The notes beneath the pieces were generated by a model. It was not told the DNA's origin, did no database searches, and saw only the letters and a program-made list of their open reading frames with translations. Made by a program: the position numbers and the translations under genes. From the NCBI GenBank assembly GCA_037127315.1, contig JBBBDQ010000231.1, positions 798,501 through 862,500 on the forward strand: DNA of 64,000 nucleotides, written 5' to 3'. Source of the DNA: Ascarosepion bandense. Its lineage: Eukaryota; Mollusca; Cephalopoda; Sepiida; Sepiidae. Below, piece by piece: positions 40,017 through 50,200 of this stretch (position 1 is the first letter of the stretch; each line of letters opens with the position of its first letter).

Positions 40017-40831
40017 TGAAATACGTATGCGTGTTCTGTAAATGCGTAGGCTGTAGAATGGCGATTAATAAAAACAGCGGAGAAAACACGAATTTTTTGG
40101 GGAAATTTTAAATAAAAATTAAAACATATCTTTTCCAAGTAAATTATTTAGTTCATTTTTTTTTTTTTTTTGGAAAACTCATTCATGGGCAAATGTAGAA
40201 TCAAATCCGATTACACCGGAGGCCACTTGGAGTTACAAATGATATTTATGATGGGTAGTGATGCGGTATTTCTACCATTATTCAAAGCTCGATTTTCCGA
40301 ACTTCGATTATCCGGACATGAAAAGAACATCGATGTTTACGTCTATTGACTGAGGAGACGGCTCCATCAGCAAGTTTCACATTTCAACTTGATTTTTGTT
40401 GTGTTTATACTTAAATTGCAGTTTAAAATTAAGTTGGTCTCGAACTCAAACGATAAAAAGAAAACTATATTTTGTCACCTGTTGAGGAGAAATAAATAAC
40501 AGGGTGACAGTAGTGACTGGGAGCGGAAAAAAATTCCGAAAAACTGAGGTCATGGCAGAATATAATATAGCGTTATCCAGTTGGAAATATCTTGAAAATC
40601 GAAAAGAATTGAAAAAATTTAAATGAAGAAAGTGTGTAAGAGGAATATACAAATTCATTAGTCAAAATCCATGAAAAGAATGTTCGAAAGTGTTATAACC
40701 CCTCCTTATATTTATGGCTGTTCTATCAACAAGAATCTTCCCCTTAGAAATGCATTTACTTTAATCAAGCTTCGGGAGAATGCAGCAAATAGAAAGCCGG
40801 AAAATTAAAAGAATTTTTTTCATAATAGTTT
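40014..40831. other. No gene recognised
   Basis: AT-rich. CTCGATTTTCCGAACTTCGA then TTATCCGGAC near 40288 is reminiscent of pogo/Tigger terminal repeats, but no partner end or transposase could be shown. Confidence 0.4.
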
Positions 40832-40980
40832 TTTAATCATTTCATTCTAATCAAGGTGATAATCTCGCTCAGATGCAAGGGGTTACTGGGAGAGAAATAA
40901 TTATAGTGAGGAGGAAAGATTCATAAGAGTAAATGGGTTTGCCTAGCGTTCGATTTAAACTCGTTCTAAAGTCTACTTCA
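40832..40980 (-). mobile_element. Jk-LINE 3' end fragment
   Basis: TTTTTAATCATTTCATTCTA, ATCAAGGTGATAATCTCGCT, GGGGTTACTGGGAGAG: the reversed 3' end of a diverged copy. Confidence 0.7.
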
Positions 40981-41119
40981 ACGTTGTACTTTCTAACATA
41001 TTTGTGTAACATATTAACTTGAGCGGCAGAAGTAATTATCAGGTACATTAGGCCGTGGGTAAGGTTAACAAAGGCGAAGTGTTGTTCAGAGATATATTCG
41101 GCCATAGATAAAAATCAAC

Positions 41120-41412
41120 TGGGGACAAAGGTGATTGACAGACATATCGGGCAGTAGATGACGTCAATAAGGCGGCAACTTAAAAAAGCAAAAATGCGTG
41201 GGAATTTTAAGGCTATATAAAGTCTAAAATTTTTAGCGAAAGAGAGAGCGAGAGCGAGCAAGCGAGCTCCTACTGTCTTCCGACGACTCCTCGTGTGCGC
41301 GATTCTCTCCGTCTCCACACAAGCCTCACCGACGAAGAATAAAAGTATAAGATTATATTTTTATATATACTTATTCCTTGTTGTTTGTCCTGATCCGGCA
41401 ACGGTAATACTT
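41120..41412 (+). mobile_element. Probable LTR fragment, related to the solo LTRs
   Basis: Same layout as the solo LTRs: GGCAGTAGATGACG region, TATA box (GGCTATATAAAGTC, about 41211), a purine-rich leader, a poly(A) signal (GAATAAAAGTATAAG), then TTATATTTTTATATATACTT and TTGTTGTTTGTC. Neither the 5' TG end nor a target duplication is clear, so it is a truncated or different subfamily member. Confidence 0.6.
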
Positions 41413-41649
41413 GCCTAAACTCTGAAATTTTATATATTTATTTTTTCCCTGGATAGACGTAAACAGGTTCGCCTCTGAACTGGTTCTGATTATTTCCCGA
41501 TCTTTTCAGTAGGAAAAGAGGTGCATTTGGTGTTTCCTGTTTAGAATTGTATTTCCGATTACTTCAAAAGTATTTTTATTCTCTTTTACTAGCCTATTTG
41601 CGTCTGAGTGGAGTTATCGCCTTGTTTGAGACGAACTGTTAAAAAAAAA

Positions 41650-42455
41650 TATGCAAGAACAGGATTTAAGAAGACGGAAAAGAACAAGTGACGTATTTGA
41701 ATTTTTGAAGATTGTATGCAGTAGGATGTGAGTTGTGGTGCAGTGGATATCAGCTGCGAACGAGAAATCGGGAAGCCGAGTTCGAATACTAGTTAAATTC
41801 CTTGCATTCACTTACGCGCATATACCATTGTGAAAGGTATTAATCCGTGCTTTCCCTCCAGTTATGTGTTAAATAATAAAACAAATTGGGTTCTATAGCC
41901 TAGGTTGGCAACCGGTCTACCGCAGAAAGTAATGGCAACCTACTACGGAGTAATCTTCTGCCCAGTCAGTCATGTAGCTTTCGGGACATGATTGCCCAAA
42001 GCGTATATCACCTTAACTGACTGACTGAATCAGTAGGAAAGAGAGAAATCGAAAGGGAGATTCTCAGACGAGAAAAGAAACTATTACAATAAAACTGGTG
42101 GTTGCATTTAGCTAGCGTTGTGCTAGCTAAATGCAACCACCAGTTGTAGTGAGACCTAGTTGCCAATAGAGTATCGCGCTAAAATTCCTGCAGTTGATGC
42201 ACTAAGGAAAACAGCTCATCAGAACAATTGCCACAAAAAAGTTTGTATAAAAGACAGAGGGTAACTATGTTAGGCCGATGAGGAACTGACAGAAGTCGGG
42301 ATGCCAGTTCAAAATCTATTACATTACAAACCATTCTTTAAATTTTGTCAAGCATCACGAGATAAATTGTAGAAGCACCAGACTAGATATGACAGCAGTG
42401 TTCAGTGCACGGATGAATTTTAGATTTAGAAAGGAGTAAGATATACTGGTAGAGT
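41650..42455 (-). pseudogene. Jk-LINE relic split by SINE-A
   Basis: Antisense LINE marks on both sides of the SINE: TTTGAATTTTTGAAGATTGT left; GACCTAGTTGCCAATAGAGT, CAGCTCATCAGAACAATTGC, TTAGGCCGATGAGGAACTGA and GACAGCAGTGTTCAGTGCAC right. No frame is left. A perfect foldback (42093-42145) replaces part of the LINE sequence. Confidence 0.75.
41727..42030 (+). mobile_element. SINE-A with 8-bp target-site duplication
   Basis: Head GAGTTGTGGTGCAGTGGATA, GAGTTCGAATACTAG, full body, end CCTTAACTGACTGACTGA. CAGTAGGA flanks it at 41719-41726 and 42031-42038, inside the older LINE relic. Confidence 0.95.
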
Positions 42456-43708
42456 TATAAGTGTGCATGTTAAACAAGTAACCTTGATAAAAATTTGAAG
42501 AAATCGTTTAAAATGGTATTTGATGATATAAATATTTTTTCAGAAGTTTACTTTTTTTTCTCTTTTTTTGATAACTAGATTTTGTTTGTAACACATCCAC
42601 ATGTGTTGAAATCCACACATTATTTAGTATTGTTGAAATCAACGCTAACATTTTTTATACTAACAAACTAAGTTTCGTTCAATTTCGGAAACAAACCAAT
42701 GGATGAAATTTAAAAAAAACTGATTTGTTTGGGAAATTACTTTAACCAAAACCCCTACTTCCAGTTTTGATAAATTCTTTAATTTCATTTAATTTTATAA
42801 TACTCTATCATAAACAATATTCCTACGAAAGTTTCTGTTGTTTGCTTTTTGCTTTTAAAGAAGGAAAAATAAGTCCTTAGGATTTATTACTCTTGAGCAT
42901 TCAACATACAACTAACTATACATGACTATTTCTTGCTGAAGTGAAATTTTAAAATTTTGAAGCTTTAGACCTTATAATTGGTTTCTATTTCTGGCAAACG
43001 CAGAGCGAACTGGAAACAGGATTTTGGTATACCAAGAATTAAAGAGAACATATGCCCAAAACAATACTGTATTTTATTGAATAAGTATTTGTTATTTTAA
43101 TCATTAAGCAGTTTTAAAAATGGTGGATGTATTTTGTATGTTTAACAATAAAACTGCAATATTTTCCAAAGAGATTAATGAATATTTATTGTAATAAGCT
43201 ACACACCGTATTAAAAAACAAATATACTTTTCTCCATATTACCAGATTAAACTTCTCAAAATTTGGCTTCGAGCAGCCTATGTCTCGTTTTGAGGATGTG
43301 ACTGACAGTCAGACAGACGAAGAGAAGTCACAGAATTTTATGTGTAGATTTATGCATTCAATTATTCGGATTGTGTCGTTATCCGAACAAATTTTTCAAC
43401 CACTGTCCCAACGTACCTAGATATTCGTAGAATTACTGCAGTAAGAATAACTTCCCCCCCCGAAGCAATAGTCTTAAGTGGATTCTATGATTTGATTAAA
43501 ATAAAGACAATGATGAAATAGCAAACTTTATATAACATAATTAAAATGAATTTGTATTTAAAGACAAAAGACAGATCTTAATATATTGTGTTCAAAAATT
43601 CTTCTTTGTCCGAGACAAATGTATTATTATTATTCTTATACACGTGTTCCTTCAGGGCCTTAGTTATGCTGGATAACCATAATGTCGATTCCTTTGTAAC
43701 TTTTGCCA

Positions 43709-43710
<2 letters not shown>
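42456..43710. other. No gene recognised
   Basis: AT-rich. The 97-codon + strand frame at 43127-43420 has no recognisable domain; GTCGTTATCCGAAC in it only hints at a pogo-like terminus. Confidence 0.45.

Positions 43711-43758
<48 letters not shown>
43711..43758 (+). repeat. (TA)n microsatellite at the 3' end of a hammerhead repeat
   Basis: Pure TA tract where the minus-strand hammerhead element ends (TTTCTGATATATA on the minus strand). Confidence 0.95.
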
Positions 43759-43762
<4 letters not shown>

Positions 43763-43830
43763 AATAGTAGGGGGATTTGAAATATTAAGTAATTCATAGA
43801 GTTTTTATTCGAACTCAACAGAATGCAGAA

Positions 43831-43871
43831 AGCAATGAACGGCTGTTTCGTTTGGGACTCATCAGCAGTGC
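43831..43871 (-). ncRNA. Degraded hammerhead motif, copy A
   Basis: GCACTG then CTGATGA are intact, but stem II is cut short (GTCCCAAACGAAAC lacks the GGAC strand), and the stem I partner reads ATTGCT instead of CAGTGC. Probably inactive. Confidence 0.6.
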
Positions 43872-44073
43872 GCATCCACTACCAGGAATTAAAACCCAAA
43901 CAGTTAGGTTGTTAAGCAAACGTCATACCAACTGTGCCACGGGCCCTAGTGACGAAGAGGTAACAAATTAAACTCGATGACGCGCCGCTCGTTCACATAT
44001 TCCGTGGTGGAAGTCATCCTAGTTCCTTTACCCATAGGATGGTACCTCCCAGAGCCACGCCTACTCTACCAAG

Positions 44074-44571
44074 TGTAATATAGCAATCTGGCCCCACCCG
44101 AGGAAGGTTGATGCAATCGATGGTGTTTCCCGTCGGTGAAGGGGTCGGCGAACGACAAGACAGGTGTTTGAGAAATACATCCTGTCGGGGCCTGGAGCGG
44201 ATGTCGCAGGGTTATGAGTCGGGCTCGTTTGACCTTATTTCCGACAGCGGCGGAAATGACTACGGAGGCAAACAGAACAGGTGTCTCTTGGAATTACGTG
44301 GGCGTTGCGTGGGCGAGGCAAAACCGGAAGGAAAAGTCCCGGTTCTAGAAGACTATAAAAAGACCTCGACACACGGATTCGCCAGCAGAGAACGGCCAGT
44401 GGAAGCAGAGACACCACAGGCAAGACTACACTCCCGTCGACCCATTCTATGTGCGCTCTCACTCTTCCATTCTCTGTTCCACACGGGTTCGTCGTCAGGA
44501 ATAAAAATATAACCTTATATTTTTATATATGCGTGTTCTCGTTGTTTGTCGTCGTACGGCGATATATAACA
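44074..44571 (+). mobile_element. Solo LTR with CAAG target-site duplication
   Basis: 498 bp, starts TGTAATATAGCAATCTGGCC, ends GGCGATATATAACA. CAAG on both sides (44070-44073 and 44572-44575). TATA box TATAAAAAG at 44355 and poly(A) signal AATAAA at 44500. Homologous to the LTR at 7760-8207. The 134-residue frame inside it is not a gene. Confidence 0.95.
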
Positions 44572-44809
44572 CAAGCCTCTCACTCCAGAGCATGATAAGC
44601 TGGTTCAAGCAATGATATAACAGAAATAGTAAGAGGATTTGAAATAGTTAAATAATTATAAGTAATTATTATTATTAGTTCCACCATGCAATATGTGAAC
44701 GAGCGGCACGTCATCGAGTTTAATTCGTTAACTCTTCGTCACCGGAGCCCGTGGTACAGTTGGTATGACATTCGCAACTGTCTATGTTTCAACTCTTGAT
44801 AGTGGATGA

Positions 44810-44856
44810 GCACTGCAGATGAGTCCCAAATATAGGACGAAACGGCCGTCCAGTGC
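44810..44856 (+). ncRNA. Hammerhead ribozyme motif, unit 1 (one core change)
   Basis: Stem I GCACTG/CAGTGC (44810-44815 with 44851-44856), core CAGATGA (U4 changed to A), stem II GTCC/GGAC (44823-44826 with 44835-44838), GAAA at 44839, self-complementary stem III ACGGCCGT (44842-44849), cleavage expected after C44850. All stems pair perfectly; the single core change probably blocks cleavage. Confidence 0.85.
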
Positions 44857-45166
44857 TTTCTACATTCTGTTGAGGTCGAATAAAAAACTCGATGAATTAC
44901 TTAATTATTTAAAATCCTCCTACTATTTCTGTTATATTATTGCTTGAACCAGCTTATTATGCTCTGGAGTGAGCGGCTTGGTGAGAGTAGTCGTGGCTCC
45001 GGGAGGTACCGTCCTATGGGTTAAGGAACTTGGATGAGTTCCACCACGGAACATATGAACGAGCGGCGCGTCATCGAGTTTAATTCGTTACCTCTTCGTG
45101 GTACAGTTGGTATGACATTTGTTTAATAACCTAACTGTCTGGGTTTCAATTCCTGGCAGTGGATGC

Positions 45167-45214
45167 GCACTGCTGATGACTCCCAAATATAAGAGGAAAA
45201 CGGCCGTCCAGTGC
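45167..45214 (+). ncRNA. Hammerhead ribozyme motif, unit 2 (altered stem II)
   Basis: Stem I GCACTG/CAGTGC (45167-45172 with 45209-45214), intact CTGATGA core (45173-45179), stem II reduced to CTC/GAG with GGAAAA following, stem III ACGGCCGT intact, cleavage expected after C45208. Activity uncertain: either one extra A or G12 changed to A, depending on how stem II pairs. Confidence 0.8.
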
Positions 45215-45271
45215 TTTCTGCATTCTTTTGAGGTCAAATAAAACCTCGATTAATTACTTATATATATATAT

Positions 45272-46744
45272 ATTCTACTTTTATTCCAAAAGGATAAGCA
45301 GGTAGGTAAATCCCAAAAACTCGCTCCTAATTAATATTAATTTCATTAATATTAAAATTGAGCAAGGTGGAGGGCTCAATGCAATTATTATATAATAATT
45401 ACAGAGCCAATTATTTTTTTTATTTTTTTATTTTTCTCTATCACTTCTATTCGCCCAAACATGGCTAAATTTCAACATTTAAACTCTCAATTCTGATAAG
45501 GAAAAGAGGTGTCTTCTAAAAATAGACATAGGTATCTGTCTGCTTTGCTGTTTACTTCTTTAAATTGAAAAATTATTAATTCCACCTCTTTTTATTTTTC
45601 TGTGGATGGAACATTTTTTTTAATTCTGCCGGTATAAAATCTTTTGTCGTTTGAATTTGATTGAATAAATAATAATTCGTTGCTGAGGACGTGAGGATAT
45701 CTTCGTAGAAATGACTATTCAACAAATTTGAACATCGAAATTTTGTTTTATTTTATTATATATATATATATGTATATGTGTGTGTGTGTGGGTGATCTAT
45801 CCGACATGCCGAAACAAATTTATTATCAGAAGATGAGAGAATCAATCAATTTACTAGGGGATAGATTACAGATTGGTTATATTAGAAATATTTAACAATA
45901 CTTTAGGGTATATTGTAGACAATGAGGACAGATAGAAATTAATTCATTACGTTTATACAACAAGTTTAGTTTTGGGAATTTGATAATTTTTAATTTTTCT
46001 TGTAAACAAAGAAAACCTAGCTAAAGATTTACAAGTCCTGTGTTGTTTTTTTTTAGCATTTTCCATTTAACTGTGACCACCAAAATTTCCAGTCGACTAC
46101 CATTTTATGTTCAGTTGTTCATTACCCACTTAACAGTTGAAATTCCTTACTGGTTGGCGACATCACCCAAATTGGGAAACCCTCCCCAGTTCAGCGTTAC
46201 AACTAAGACTATGTATCCATAGACGAATCACCATCATTTCATTCGTATTCCATTTGCAAGAAGCCAGTTCTATACGGCTACCTTCTTAGGACCTCTGATT
46301 GGTGAGACAGACCTCCTTGAAGAAGATTCTCCGATCTACAAATCTAAGGTCAACCCTTGTACATATTTTCATAATCTACATTTATTACGAACTAAACGCT
46401 ATTCAGTAACCTTCTATCAGAAACAGTTTTTGGGATCTGTATTGGACGGAAAATGGTATAAAAATATAATTTATTTAAAAATTAGTACATTTATTCATAT
46501 CAACCAATAACATTTTAATGGCTTATTTTGTGGAACACAAACCGTTTAAAACTAACGATTTTCTATATAGCACACTACAGTCAATGTATTTTAAAAAAGG
46601 ATTATTGAATACTAGCAAAGTTATCAAAACTTTTCTGATGCTGACCGAAAATATTTATTGAGTTATTATTTACGGCTTATCAACCTAAAACCGAAACTTA
46701 TTTTTGGATATTAAGACTTTTTTTTTTTTTTAGAGATGAGGATT
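45272..46744. other. No recognisable gene
   Basis: AT-rich, with a short TATATG/GTGTG tract at about 45758-45792. Frames up to 60 codons without domains. Confidence 0.5.
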
Positions 46745-47027
46745 TTCTGACGCAAGTCTTATCAGTTAACTCATAGTTAGGAGACGAAAAGTTAGACTAA
46801 AACTTTTCCCAAAGGCACTTTCTCATAAGTGAATGTAATACACCCAACTAAAATCCGAACTTGGCTGTACGATTTTCATATTCATAGCCTTTAACCATTA
46901 CGCTGCTCACAAATGCAAGCTTACAGTACCTAGAATTAACGAACGGTTGCCAATCTAGTCTCTGACGTTGTTTAAGTTCGGCGATCGGACGAGAACCGGT
47001 GTTTAAACGTATTATGGCCGTAAGCCC
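46745..47027 (-). mobile_element. 5S-tRNA composite SINE, copy 4
   Basis: Minus strand from 47027: GGGGCTTACGGCCATAATAC, GTTTAAACACCGGTTCTCGT, CCGATCGCCGAACTTAAACA, ACGTCAGAGACTAG, diverged 3' part ending GGTACTGTAAGCTT. This is a full-length, about 112-base 5S-derived module whose first two thirds are well kept. A tRNA-like part follows (GTAATGGTTAAAGGCTATGA, CAAGTTCGGATTTTAG) and the SINE-A middle block (ACATTCACTTATGAGAAAGT, GCCTTTGGGAAAAG). Confidence 0.85.
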
Positions 47028-47995
47028 CGAAAAAGAGAAAATCTACAAATTCACGATGTCTGTCTAAAATAACAAAAATCAGAACAAAATAAACAGACTT
47101 ATTTCATTGATACAACCGAATAGAGTAGCTATGCACATATTATCTGTATGCTTGCCATTTAGGTTGAACGGTGCGTGGGGTTACTTGTTTGGTCCGATCT
47201 AACTTGTGTCCGTGTACTTAAACTTCATTATGGTTCTTTCTGGTTTTACCCCCAAGCCATGACCGGATCATAATTCTCCATTGTGTACCAATGCAAAGAT
47301 ATCTAATGTTGTTAGCGACGCGGAATACAAAACCAGCGAATTAGTAGAGAGACAAACATACTCTCTACTTCCACAAACACACAGGCACACACCCCGCCAG
47401 ACGGACCTTCCCCACCGTGAGAATAACGAGCAATTCGGTGGGGCTTGCTATTATAAAGTACCATCTATCAATATTGCTGCCACAGTCTCTGTGACAAGAG
47501 GCAACTAACAAAGAATATTACAAAGTTAATTCGATCAGGCTTTAAGAGCGAGACTACATAGGTGACTTTTTCAAAAGATACATACATCTTTAATTATGTA
47601 AAACTATATGCAGGTAGATAGAAACATTAGAAACCTTTCCAGGATCTGAATTTAGATACTGCAACGTATACTTAACTATGAACAGAAAAATGAGCTTGTA
47701 CGTAGACTAGTTTATTTGTTTCTTTTCTGACTGAAATCGCCCAATACAAGGGACAAGAACAACTCAAGCTAGAGCGTTATAAAGATCAATGAACGGTTAT
47801 GATGAATGAGGGTATTTTATGAAAGAAAGCGGAAGTTTTAGGAAGAAAAAATAAAGAGAAGAATGATGATAGATAACGACTGTCTCTTGATTAAATAGGT
47901 TAAGATTGTAATGTCCAGTAAAACTCCTACGCGGGAGTCGATTCCACAAAGTAAACGTTCATGGGAAAAAAGCTGAGTGAAATTTCTTGTCATGC
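47028..47995. other. No gene recognised; one GC-rich hairpin
   Basis: 47410-47443 forms an 8-bp perfect stem CCCCACCG/CGGTGGGG with an 18-base loop. The 75-codon frame over it has no domain. Nothing else named. Confidence 0.4.
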
Positions 47996-47997
47996 TT

Positions 47998-48406
47998 TTG
48001 GATACATAATAAAATGATGACAAAACTGGAAGCAGCGGAAATGTGGTTCTACAGAAGGATGCTGCGGATATCGTGGACCGAGCATGCAAGCAACGTTGAG
48101 GTGTTGGAAAGAATGGCAACGAAAAGTAAATTAATACTGAGTATCAGGAAGAGACAACTGAAGTTCCTGGGACAAACAATAAGGAAGGAGGGCTTGGAGA
48201 ACCTGAAACTGACTGGTCAGATAGAAGGAAAGAGAGACAGAGGAAAGCAGCGGATAACATATTTGCAGGGCCTGATCAGGTGGATGACGGAACGGGGCTT
48301 GCCAGGAGTGACAGGAGCAAGCATACTGGGAGCTACAAGGGATAGGGAGACGTGGAGAACCATGATCGCCTACGTCCTGAAAGGACAGGGCACATAGAAG
48401 AAGAAG

Positions 48407-48437
<31 letters not shown>
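47998..48437 (+). pseudogene. RTE-LINE copy 3, C-terminus with intact stop and (GAA)n tail
   Basis: Open to the natural stop: [80 protein letters not shown], ending [10 protein letters not shown] and TAG at 48395-48397, then (GAA)n. 5'-truncated at about 48000, so it holds no catalytic RT part. It is one of the younger copies. Confidence 0.9.
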
Positions 48438-48439
<2 letters not shown>

Positions 48440-48624
48440 ACGACGCTGATTCGATTCTTTGGGCAGAGCAATATATGTCCTGGGTATAAAGGCCTGAACA
48501 AGTATTGGTAATACTAGTCGTTTCCTTATAAGGAAACACTCGGCATTCATTAAAAGAGCAGATGTTGCTACTGTCGTTTGAAATTATAAAAAGATCTTTC
48601 TTTTTAAAAAAAATATCAAGACAT
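48438..48624. other. Spacer, nothing recognised
   Basis: No features apart from a poly(A)-like run at 48605. Confidence 0.4.
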
Positions 48625-48928
48625 TCAGTTAAGTACCATACGTGATACACGCTTAGACGATCATGACTTGAAAGTGACATGACTTACTGGGCAGAAGATT
48701 ATCAAACAGTAGGTTGCCATTCATTTCTGAGGTAGATTAGTTGCTATCCAAGGCTACAGAACCCAATCTATCCTGTTATTTAACCCATAACTGGAGGGAA
48801 TAGATGGATTAATACCTTTCCGAAAGATATTTGCACGCTTAGGGAATTCAAGGAATTCAACTTGAATTCGAACTCGGCTTCCCGATTTCTCGTTCTGTGC
48901 CGATATCCACTGCACCACAACGCACATC
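48625..48928 (-). mobile_element. SINE-A copy
   Basis: Full set of modules on the minus strand. The 3' hairpin is degraded (ATCATGACTTGAAAGTGACA). A second partial head (CCACAACGCATATCC at 48936-48950) lies just upstream of its 5' end. Confidence 0.92.
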
Positions 48929-48959
48929 TTCTTACCACAACGCATATCCTCTATATTAC

Positions 48960-48993
48960 AGAGTTTTTGTCAAACGTTCAGTTGTTTCTAAGT
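48960..48993 (-). mobile_element. 34-bp 3' transduced segment
   Basis: AGAGTTTTTGTCAAACGTTC, AGTTGTTTCTAAGT is shared with 53616-53649 with one mismatch. At 53.6 kb it is genomic flank containing the target-site duplication of the SINE; here it sits at the same 3' junction of another SINE. Confidence 0.75.
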
Positions 48994-49299
48994 CAGTCAG
49001 TTAAGTGCCATACTTGATACACGCTTGGGCGATCATGTCTCGAAAGAGACATGACTGACTGGGCAGAAGATTATCCCGCAGTAGGTTGCCATTTTTTCTG
49101 CGGTAGACTGGTTGCCGACCAAGGCTATAGAACCCAATCTGTCCTGCCATTTAACCCATAACTGGAAGGAAGAGATGGATTAATACTTTTCCCAAGGGTA
49201 TTTGCGCGTAAATGAATAAAATGGATTCAACTGGAATTCGAACTCGGCTCCCCGACTTCTCGTTCCTAGCCGATATCCACTGTACCACAAAGTACATCC
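48994..49299 (-). mobile_element. SINE-A copy (daughter of the 53.6-kb copy)
   Basis: Full-length, hairpin intact (CATGTCTCGAAAGAGACATG), head AGTACTTTGTGGTACAGTGG. No clear target duplication at the expected position. Confidence 0.92.
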
Positions 49300-49840
49300 C
49301 TAGTACTGTACTTAAAAAAAGGCATGGGTAATGGATAATAGGGATTGTTGCTAAATGACTCTGGATAAGTTCTCAATTGTAAGTTCCAGTAGTTGAAGGT
49401 AGATAGGTATTAAGTTTAGCTAGTCGAGTACATAGACACAAGTTTTAGGCATCCACTAAAAAACGCACCCTTAGTAGTATTCATGTCCGTCGAGGAGAAA
49501 CTGGTAACGATAGTTTCATAGTGAATGTTGGGTTGAGAAAATAACTATAGCAATACGGGCTTTCACTTGAGGGAGCATTGACGACCGGCTCCAAAGAAAT
49601 AACATTCAGCAGCCACGACAGATAAAGATCTGTGATGTGTATAGTTTAAAAAGTCTTAGATTTATATCAACATATGCGAAATTTTGTGCTGATAAATAAA
49701 ATAAGTAGACATGCGCGGGTATTCTGCAAACCTCCCGAATTATATGTATTTAGAATCTTGCGTGTGGGTGTGCGTATTTTTGAAATTACATTTCTTTGAC
49801 TAAAATCAAGCTAAAATCTAACCAGTGAAATGTGAAATGT

Positions 49841-49880
<40 letters not shown>

Positions 49881-50040
49881 GCCTCTGACTGGGAGGTTGT
49901 GAGGAGCATGGAACCATCATTTAATTACTGTTGTTCTCATGTCCACCATGATCAGGATAGGTAGCACCTGTTAGGGTCCCAGTTATGGTTAAATAGTGAA
50001 CCCACAAACTGCGGTCTATACACTATGAAAGTATAAAAAT
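49300..50040. other. No gene recognised; (TA)n at 49842-49877
   Basis: AT-rich with one pure TA tract. Confidence 0.5.
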
Positions 50041-50200
50041 AGACTTTATAGAAAAATATACATTCTTGAATAAAAAATATTACCAACAACACATTTTTGA
50101 AGGAAAATTTATTACTACAGAACATTTTTGAAGGAAAAGAATTATTGCAATAATACATTTTTGAAAGAAAAAAAATGTTACCAGCAATAAATTTTTTAAT
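50041..50200 (+). repeat. Short tandem repeat, about 32-35 bp unit
   Basis: About four units: ACATTTTTGAAGGAAAATTT, ACATTTTTGAAGGAAAAGAA, ACATTTTTGAAAGAAAAAAA, each followed by ATTA-C or TTACCA. Related to 13490-13545. Confidence 0.7.

Larger units (their letters stand above)
43759..44677 (-). mobile_element. tRNA-headed hammerhead element, copy A, split by a solo LTR
   Basis: Minus-strand order: TTGCTTGAACCAGCTTATCA, then the inserted LTR, then GTGGCTCTGGGAGGTACCAT, GAACGAGCGGCGCGTCATCG, a tRNA-like promoter head (GTGGCACAGTTGGTATGACG; GGGTTTTAATTCCTGG), the hammerhead-like core (43871 to 43831), and CATTCTGTTGAGTTCGAATA. Without the LTR it is about 415 bp, a little over one monomer. Same family as the tandem copies at 44678-45271, in opposite orientation. 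Confidence 0.88.
44678..45271 (+). mobile_element. Tandem hammerhead-bearing repeat (retrozyme-like), monomer 358-360 bp
   Basis: Two head-to-tail units: one full (44678-45037) and one partial (45038-45271), both starting GTTCCACCA and GAACGAGCGGC-CGTCATCG. Each has a tRNA-like head with A box (TGGTACAGTTGG) and B-box-like TTTCAA/CTCTTG region, then a type-I hammerhead layout (44810-44856 and 45167-45214), then GAGGTC-AATAAAACTCGAT. The predicted cleavage positions, 44850 and 45208, are 358 bases apart, so paired self-cleavage would release a monomer-length RNA. No protein is encoded; mobilisation in trans by a Penelope-like RT is inference. Confidence 0.85.

Noticed and set aside
40280..43400. 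Pogo/Tigger transposon between two TTATCCG-type words
   Set aside because: The two words are in the same orientation, not inverted, and no DDE transposase or TA duplication was found.
44108..44512. 134-codon frame
   Set aside because: It lies wholly inside a solo LTR with defined ends and target duplication; there is no matching frame in the other LTR copy.
47281..47508. 75-codon frame as a small gene
   Set aside because: No domain, no homologous frame, no codon or context support; the only notable structure is an 8-bp hairpin.
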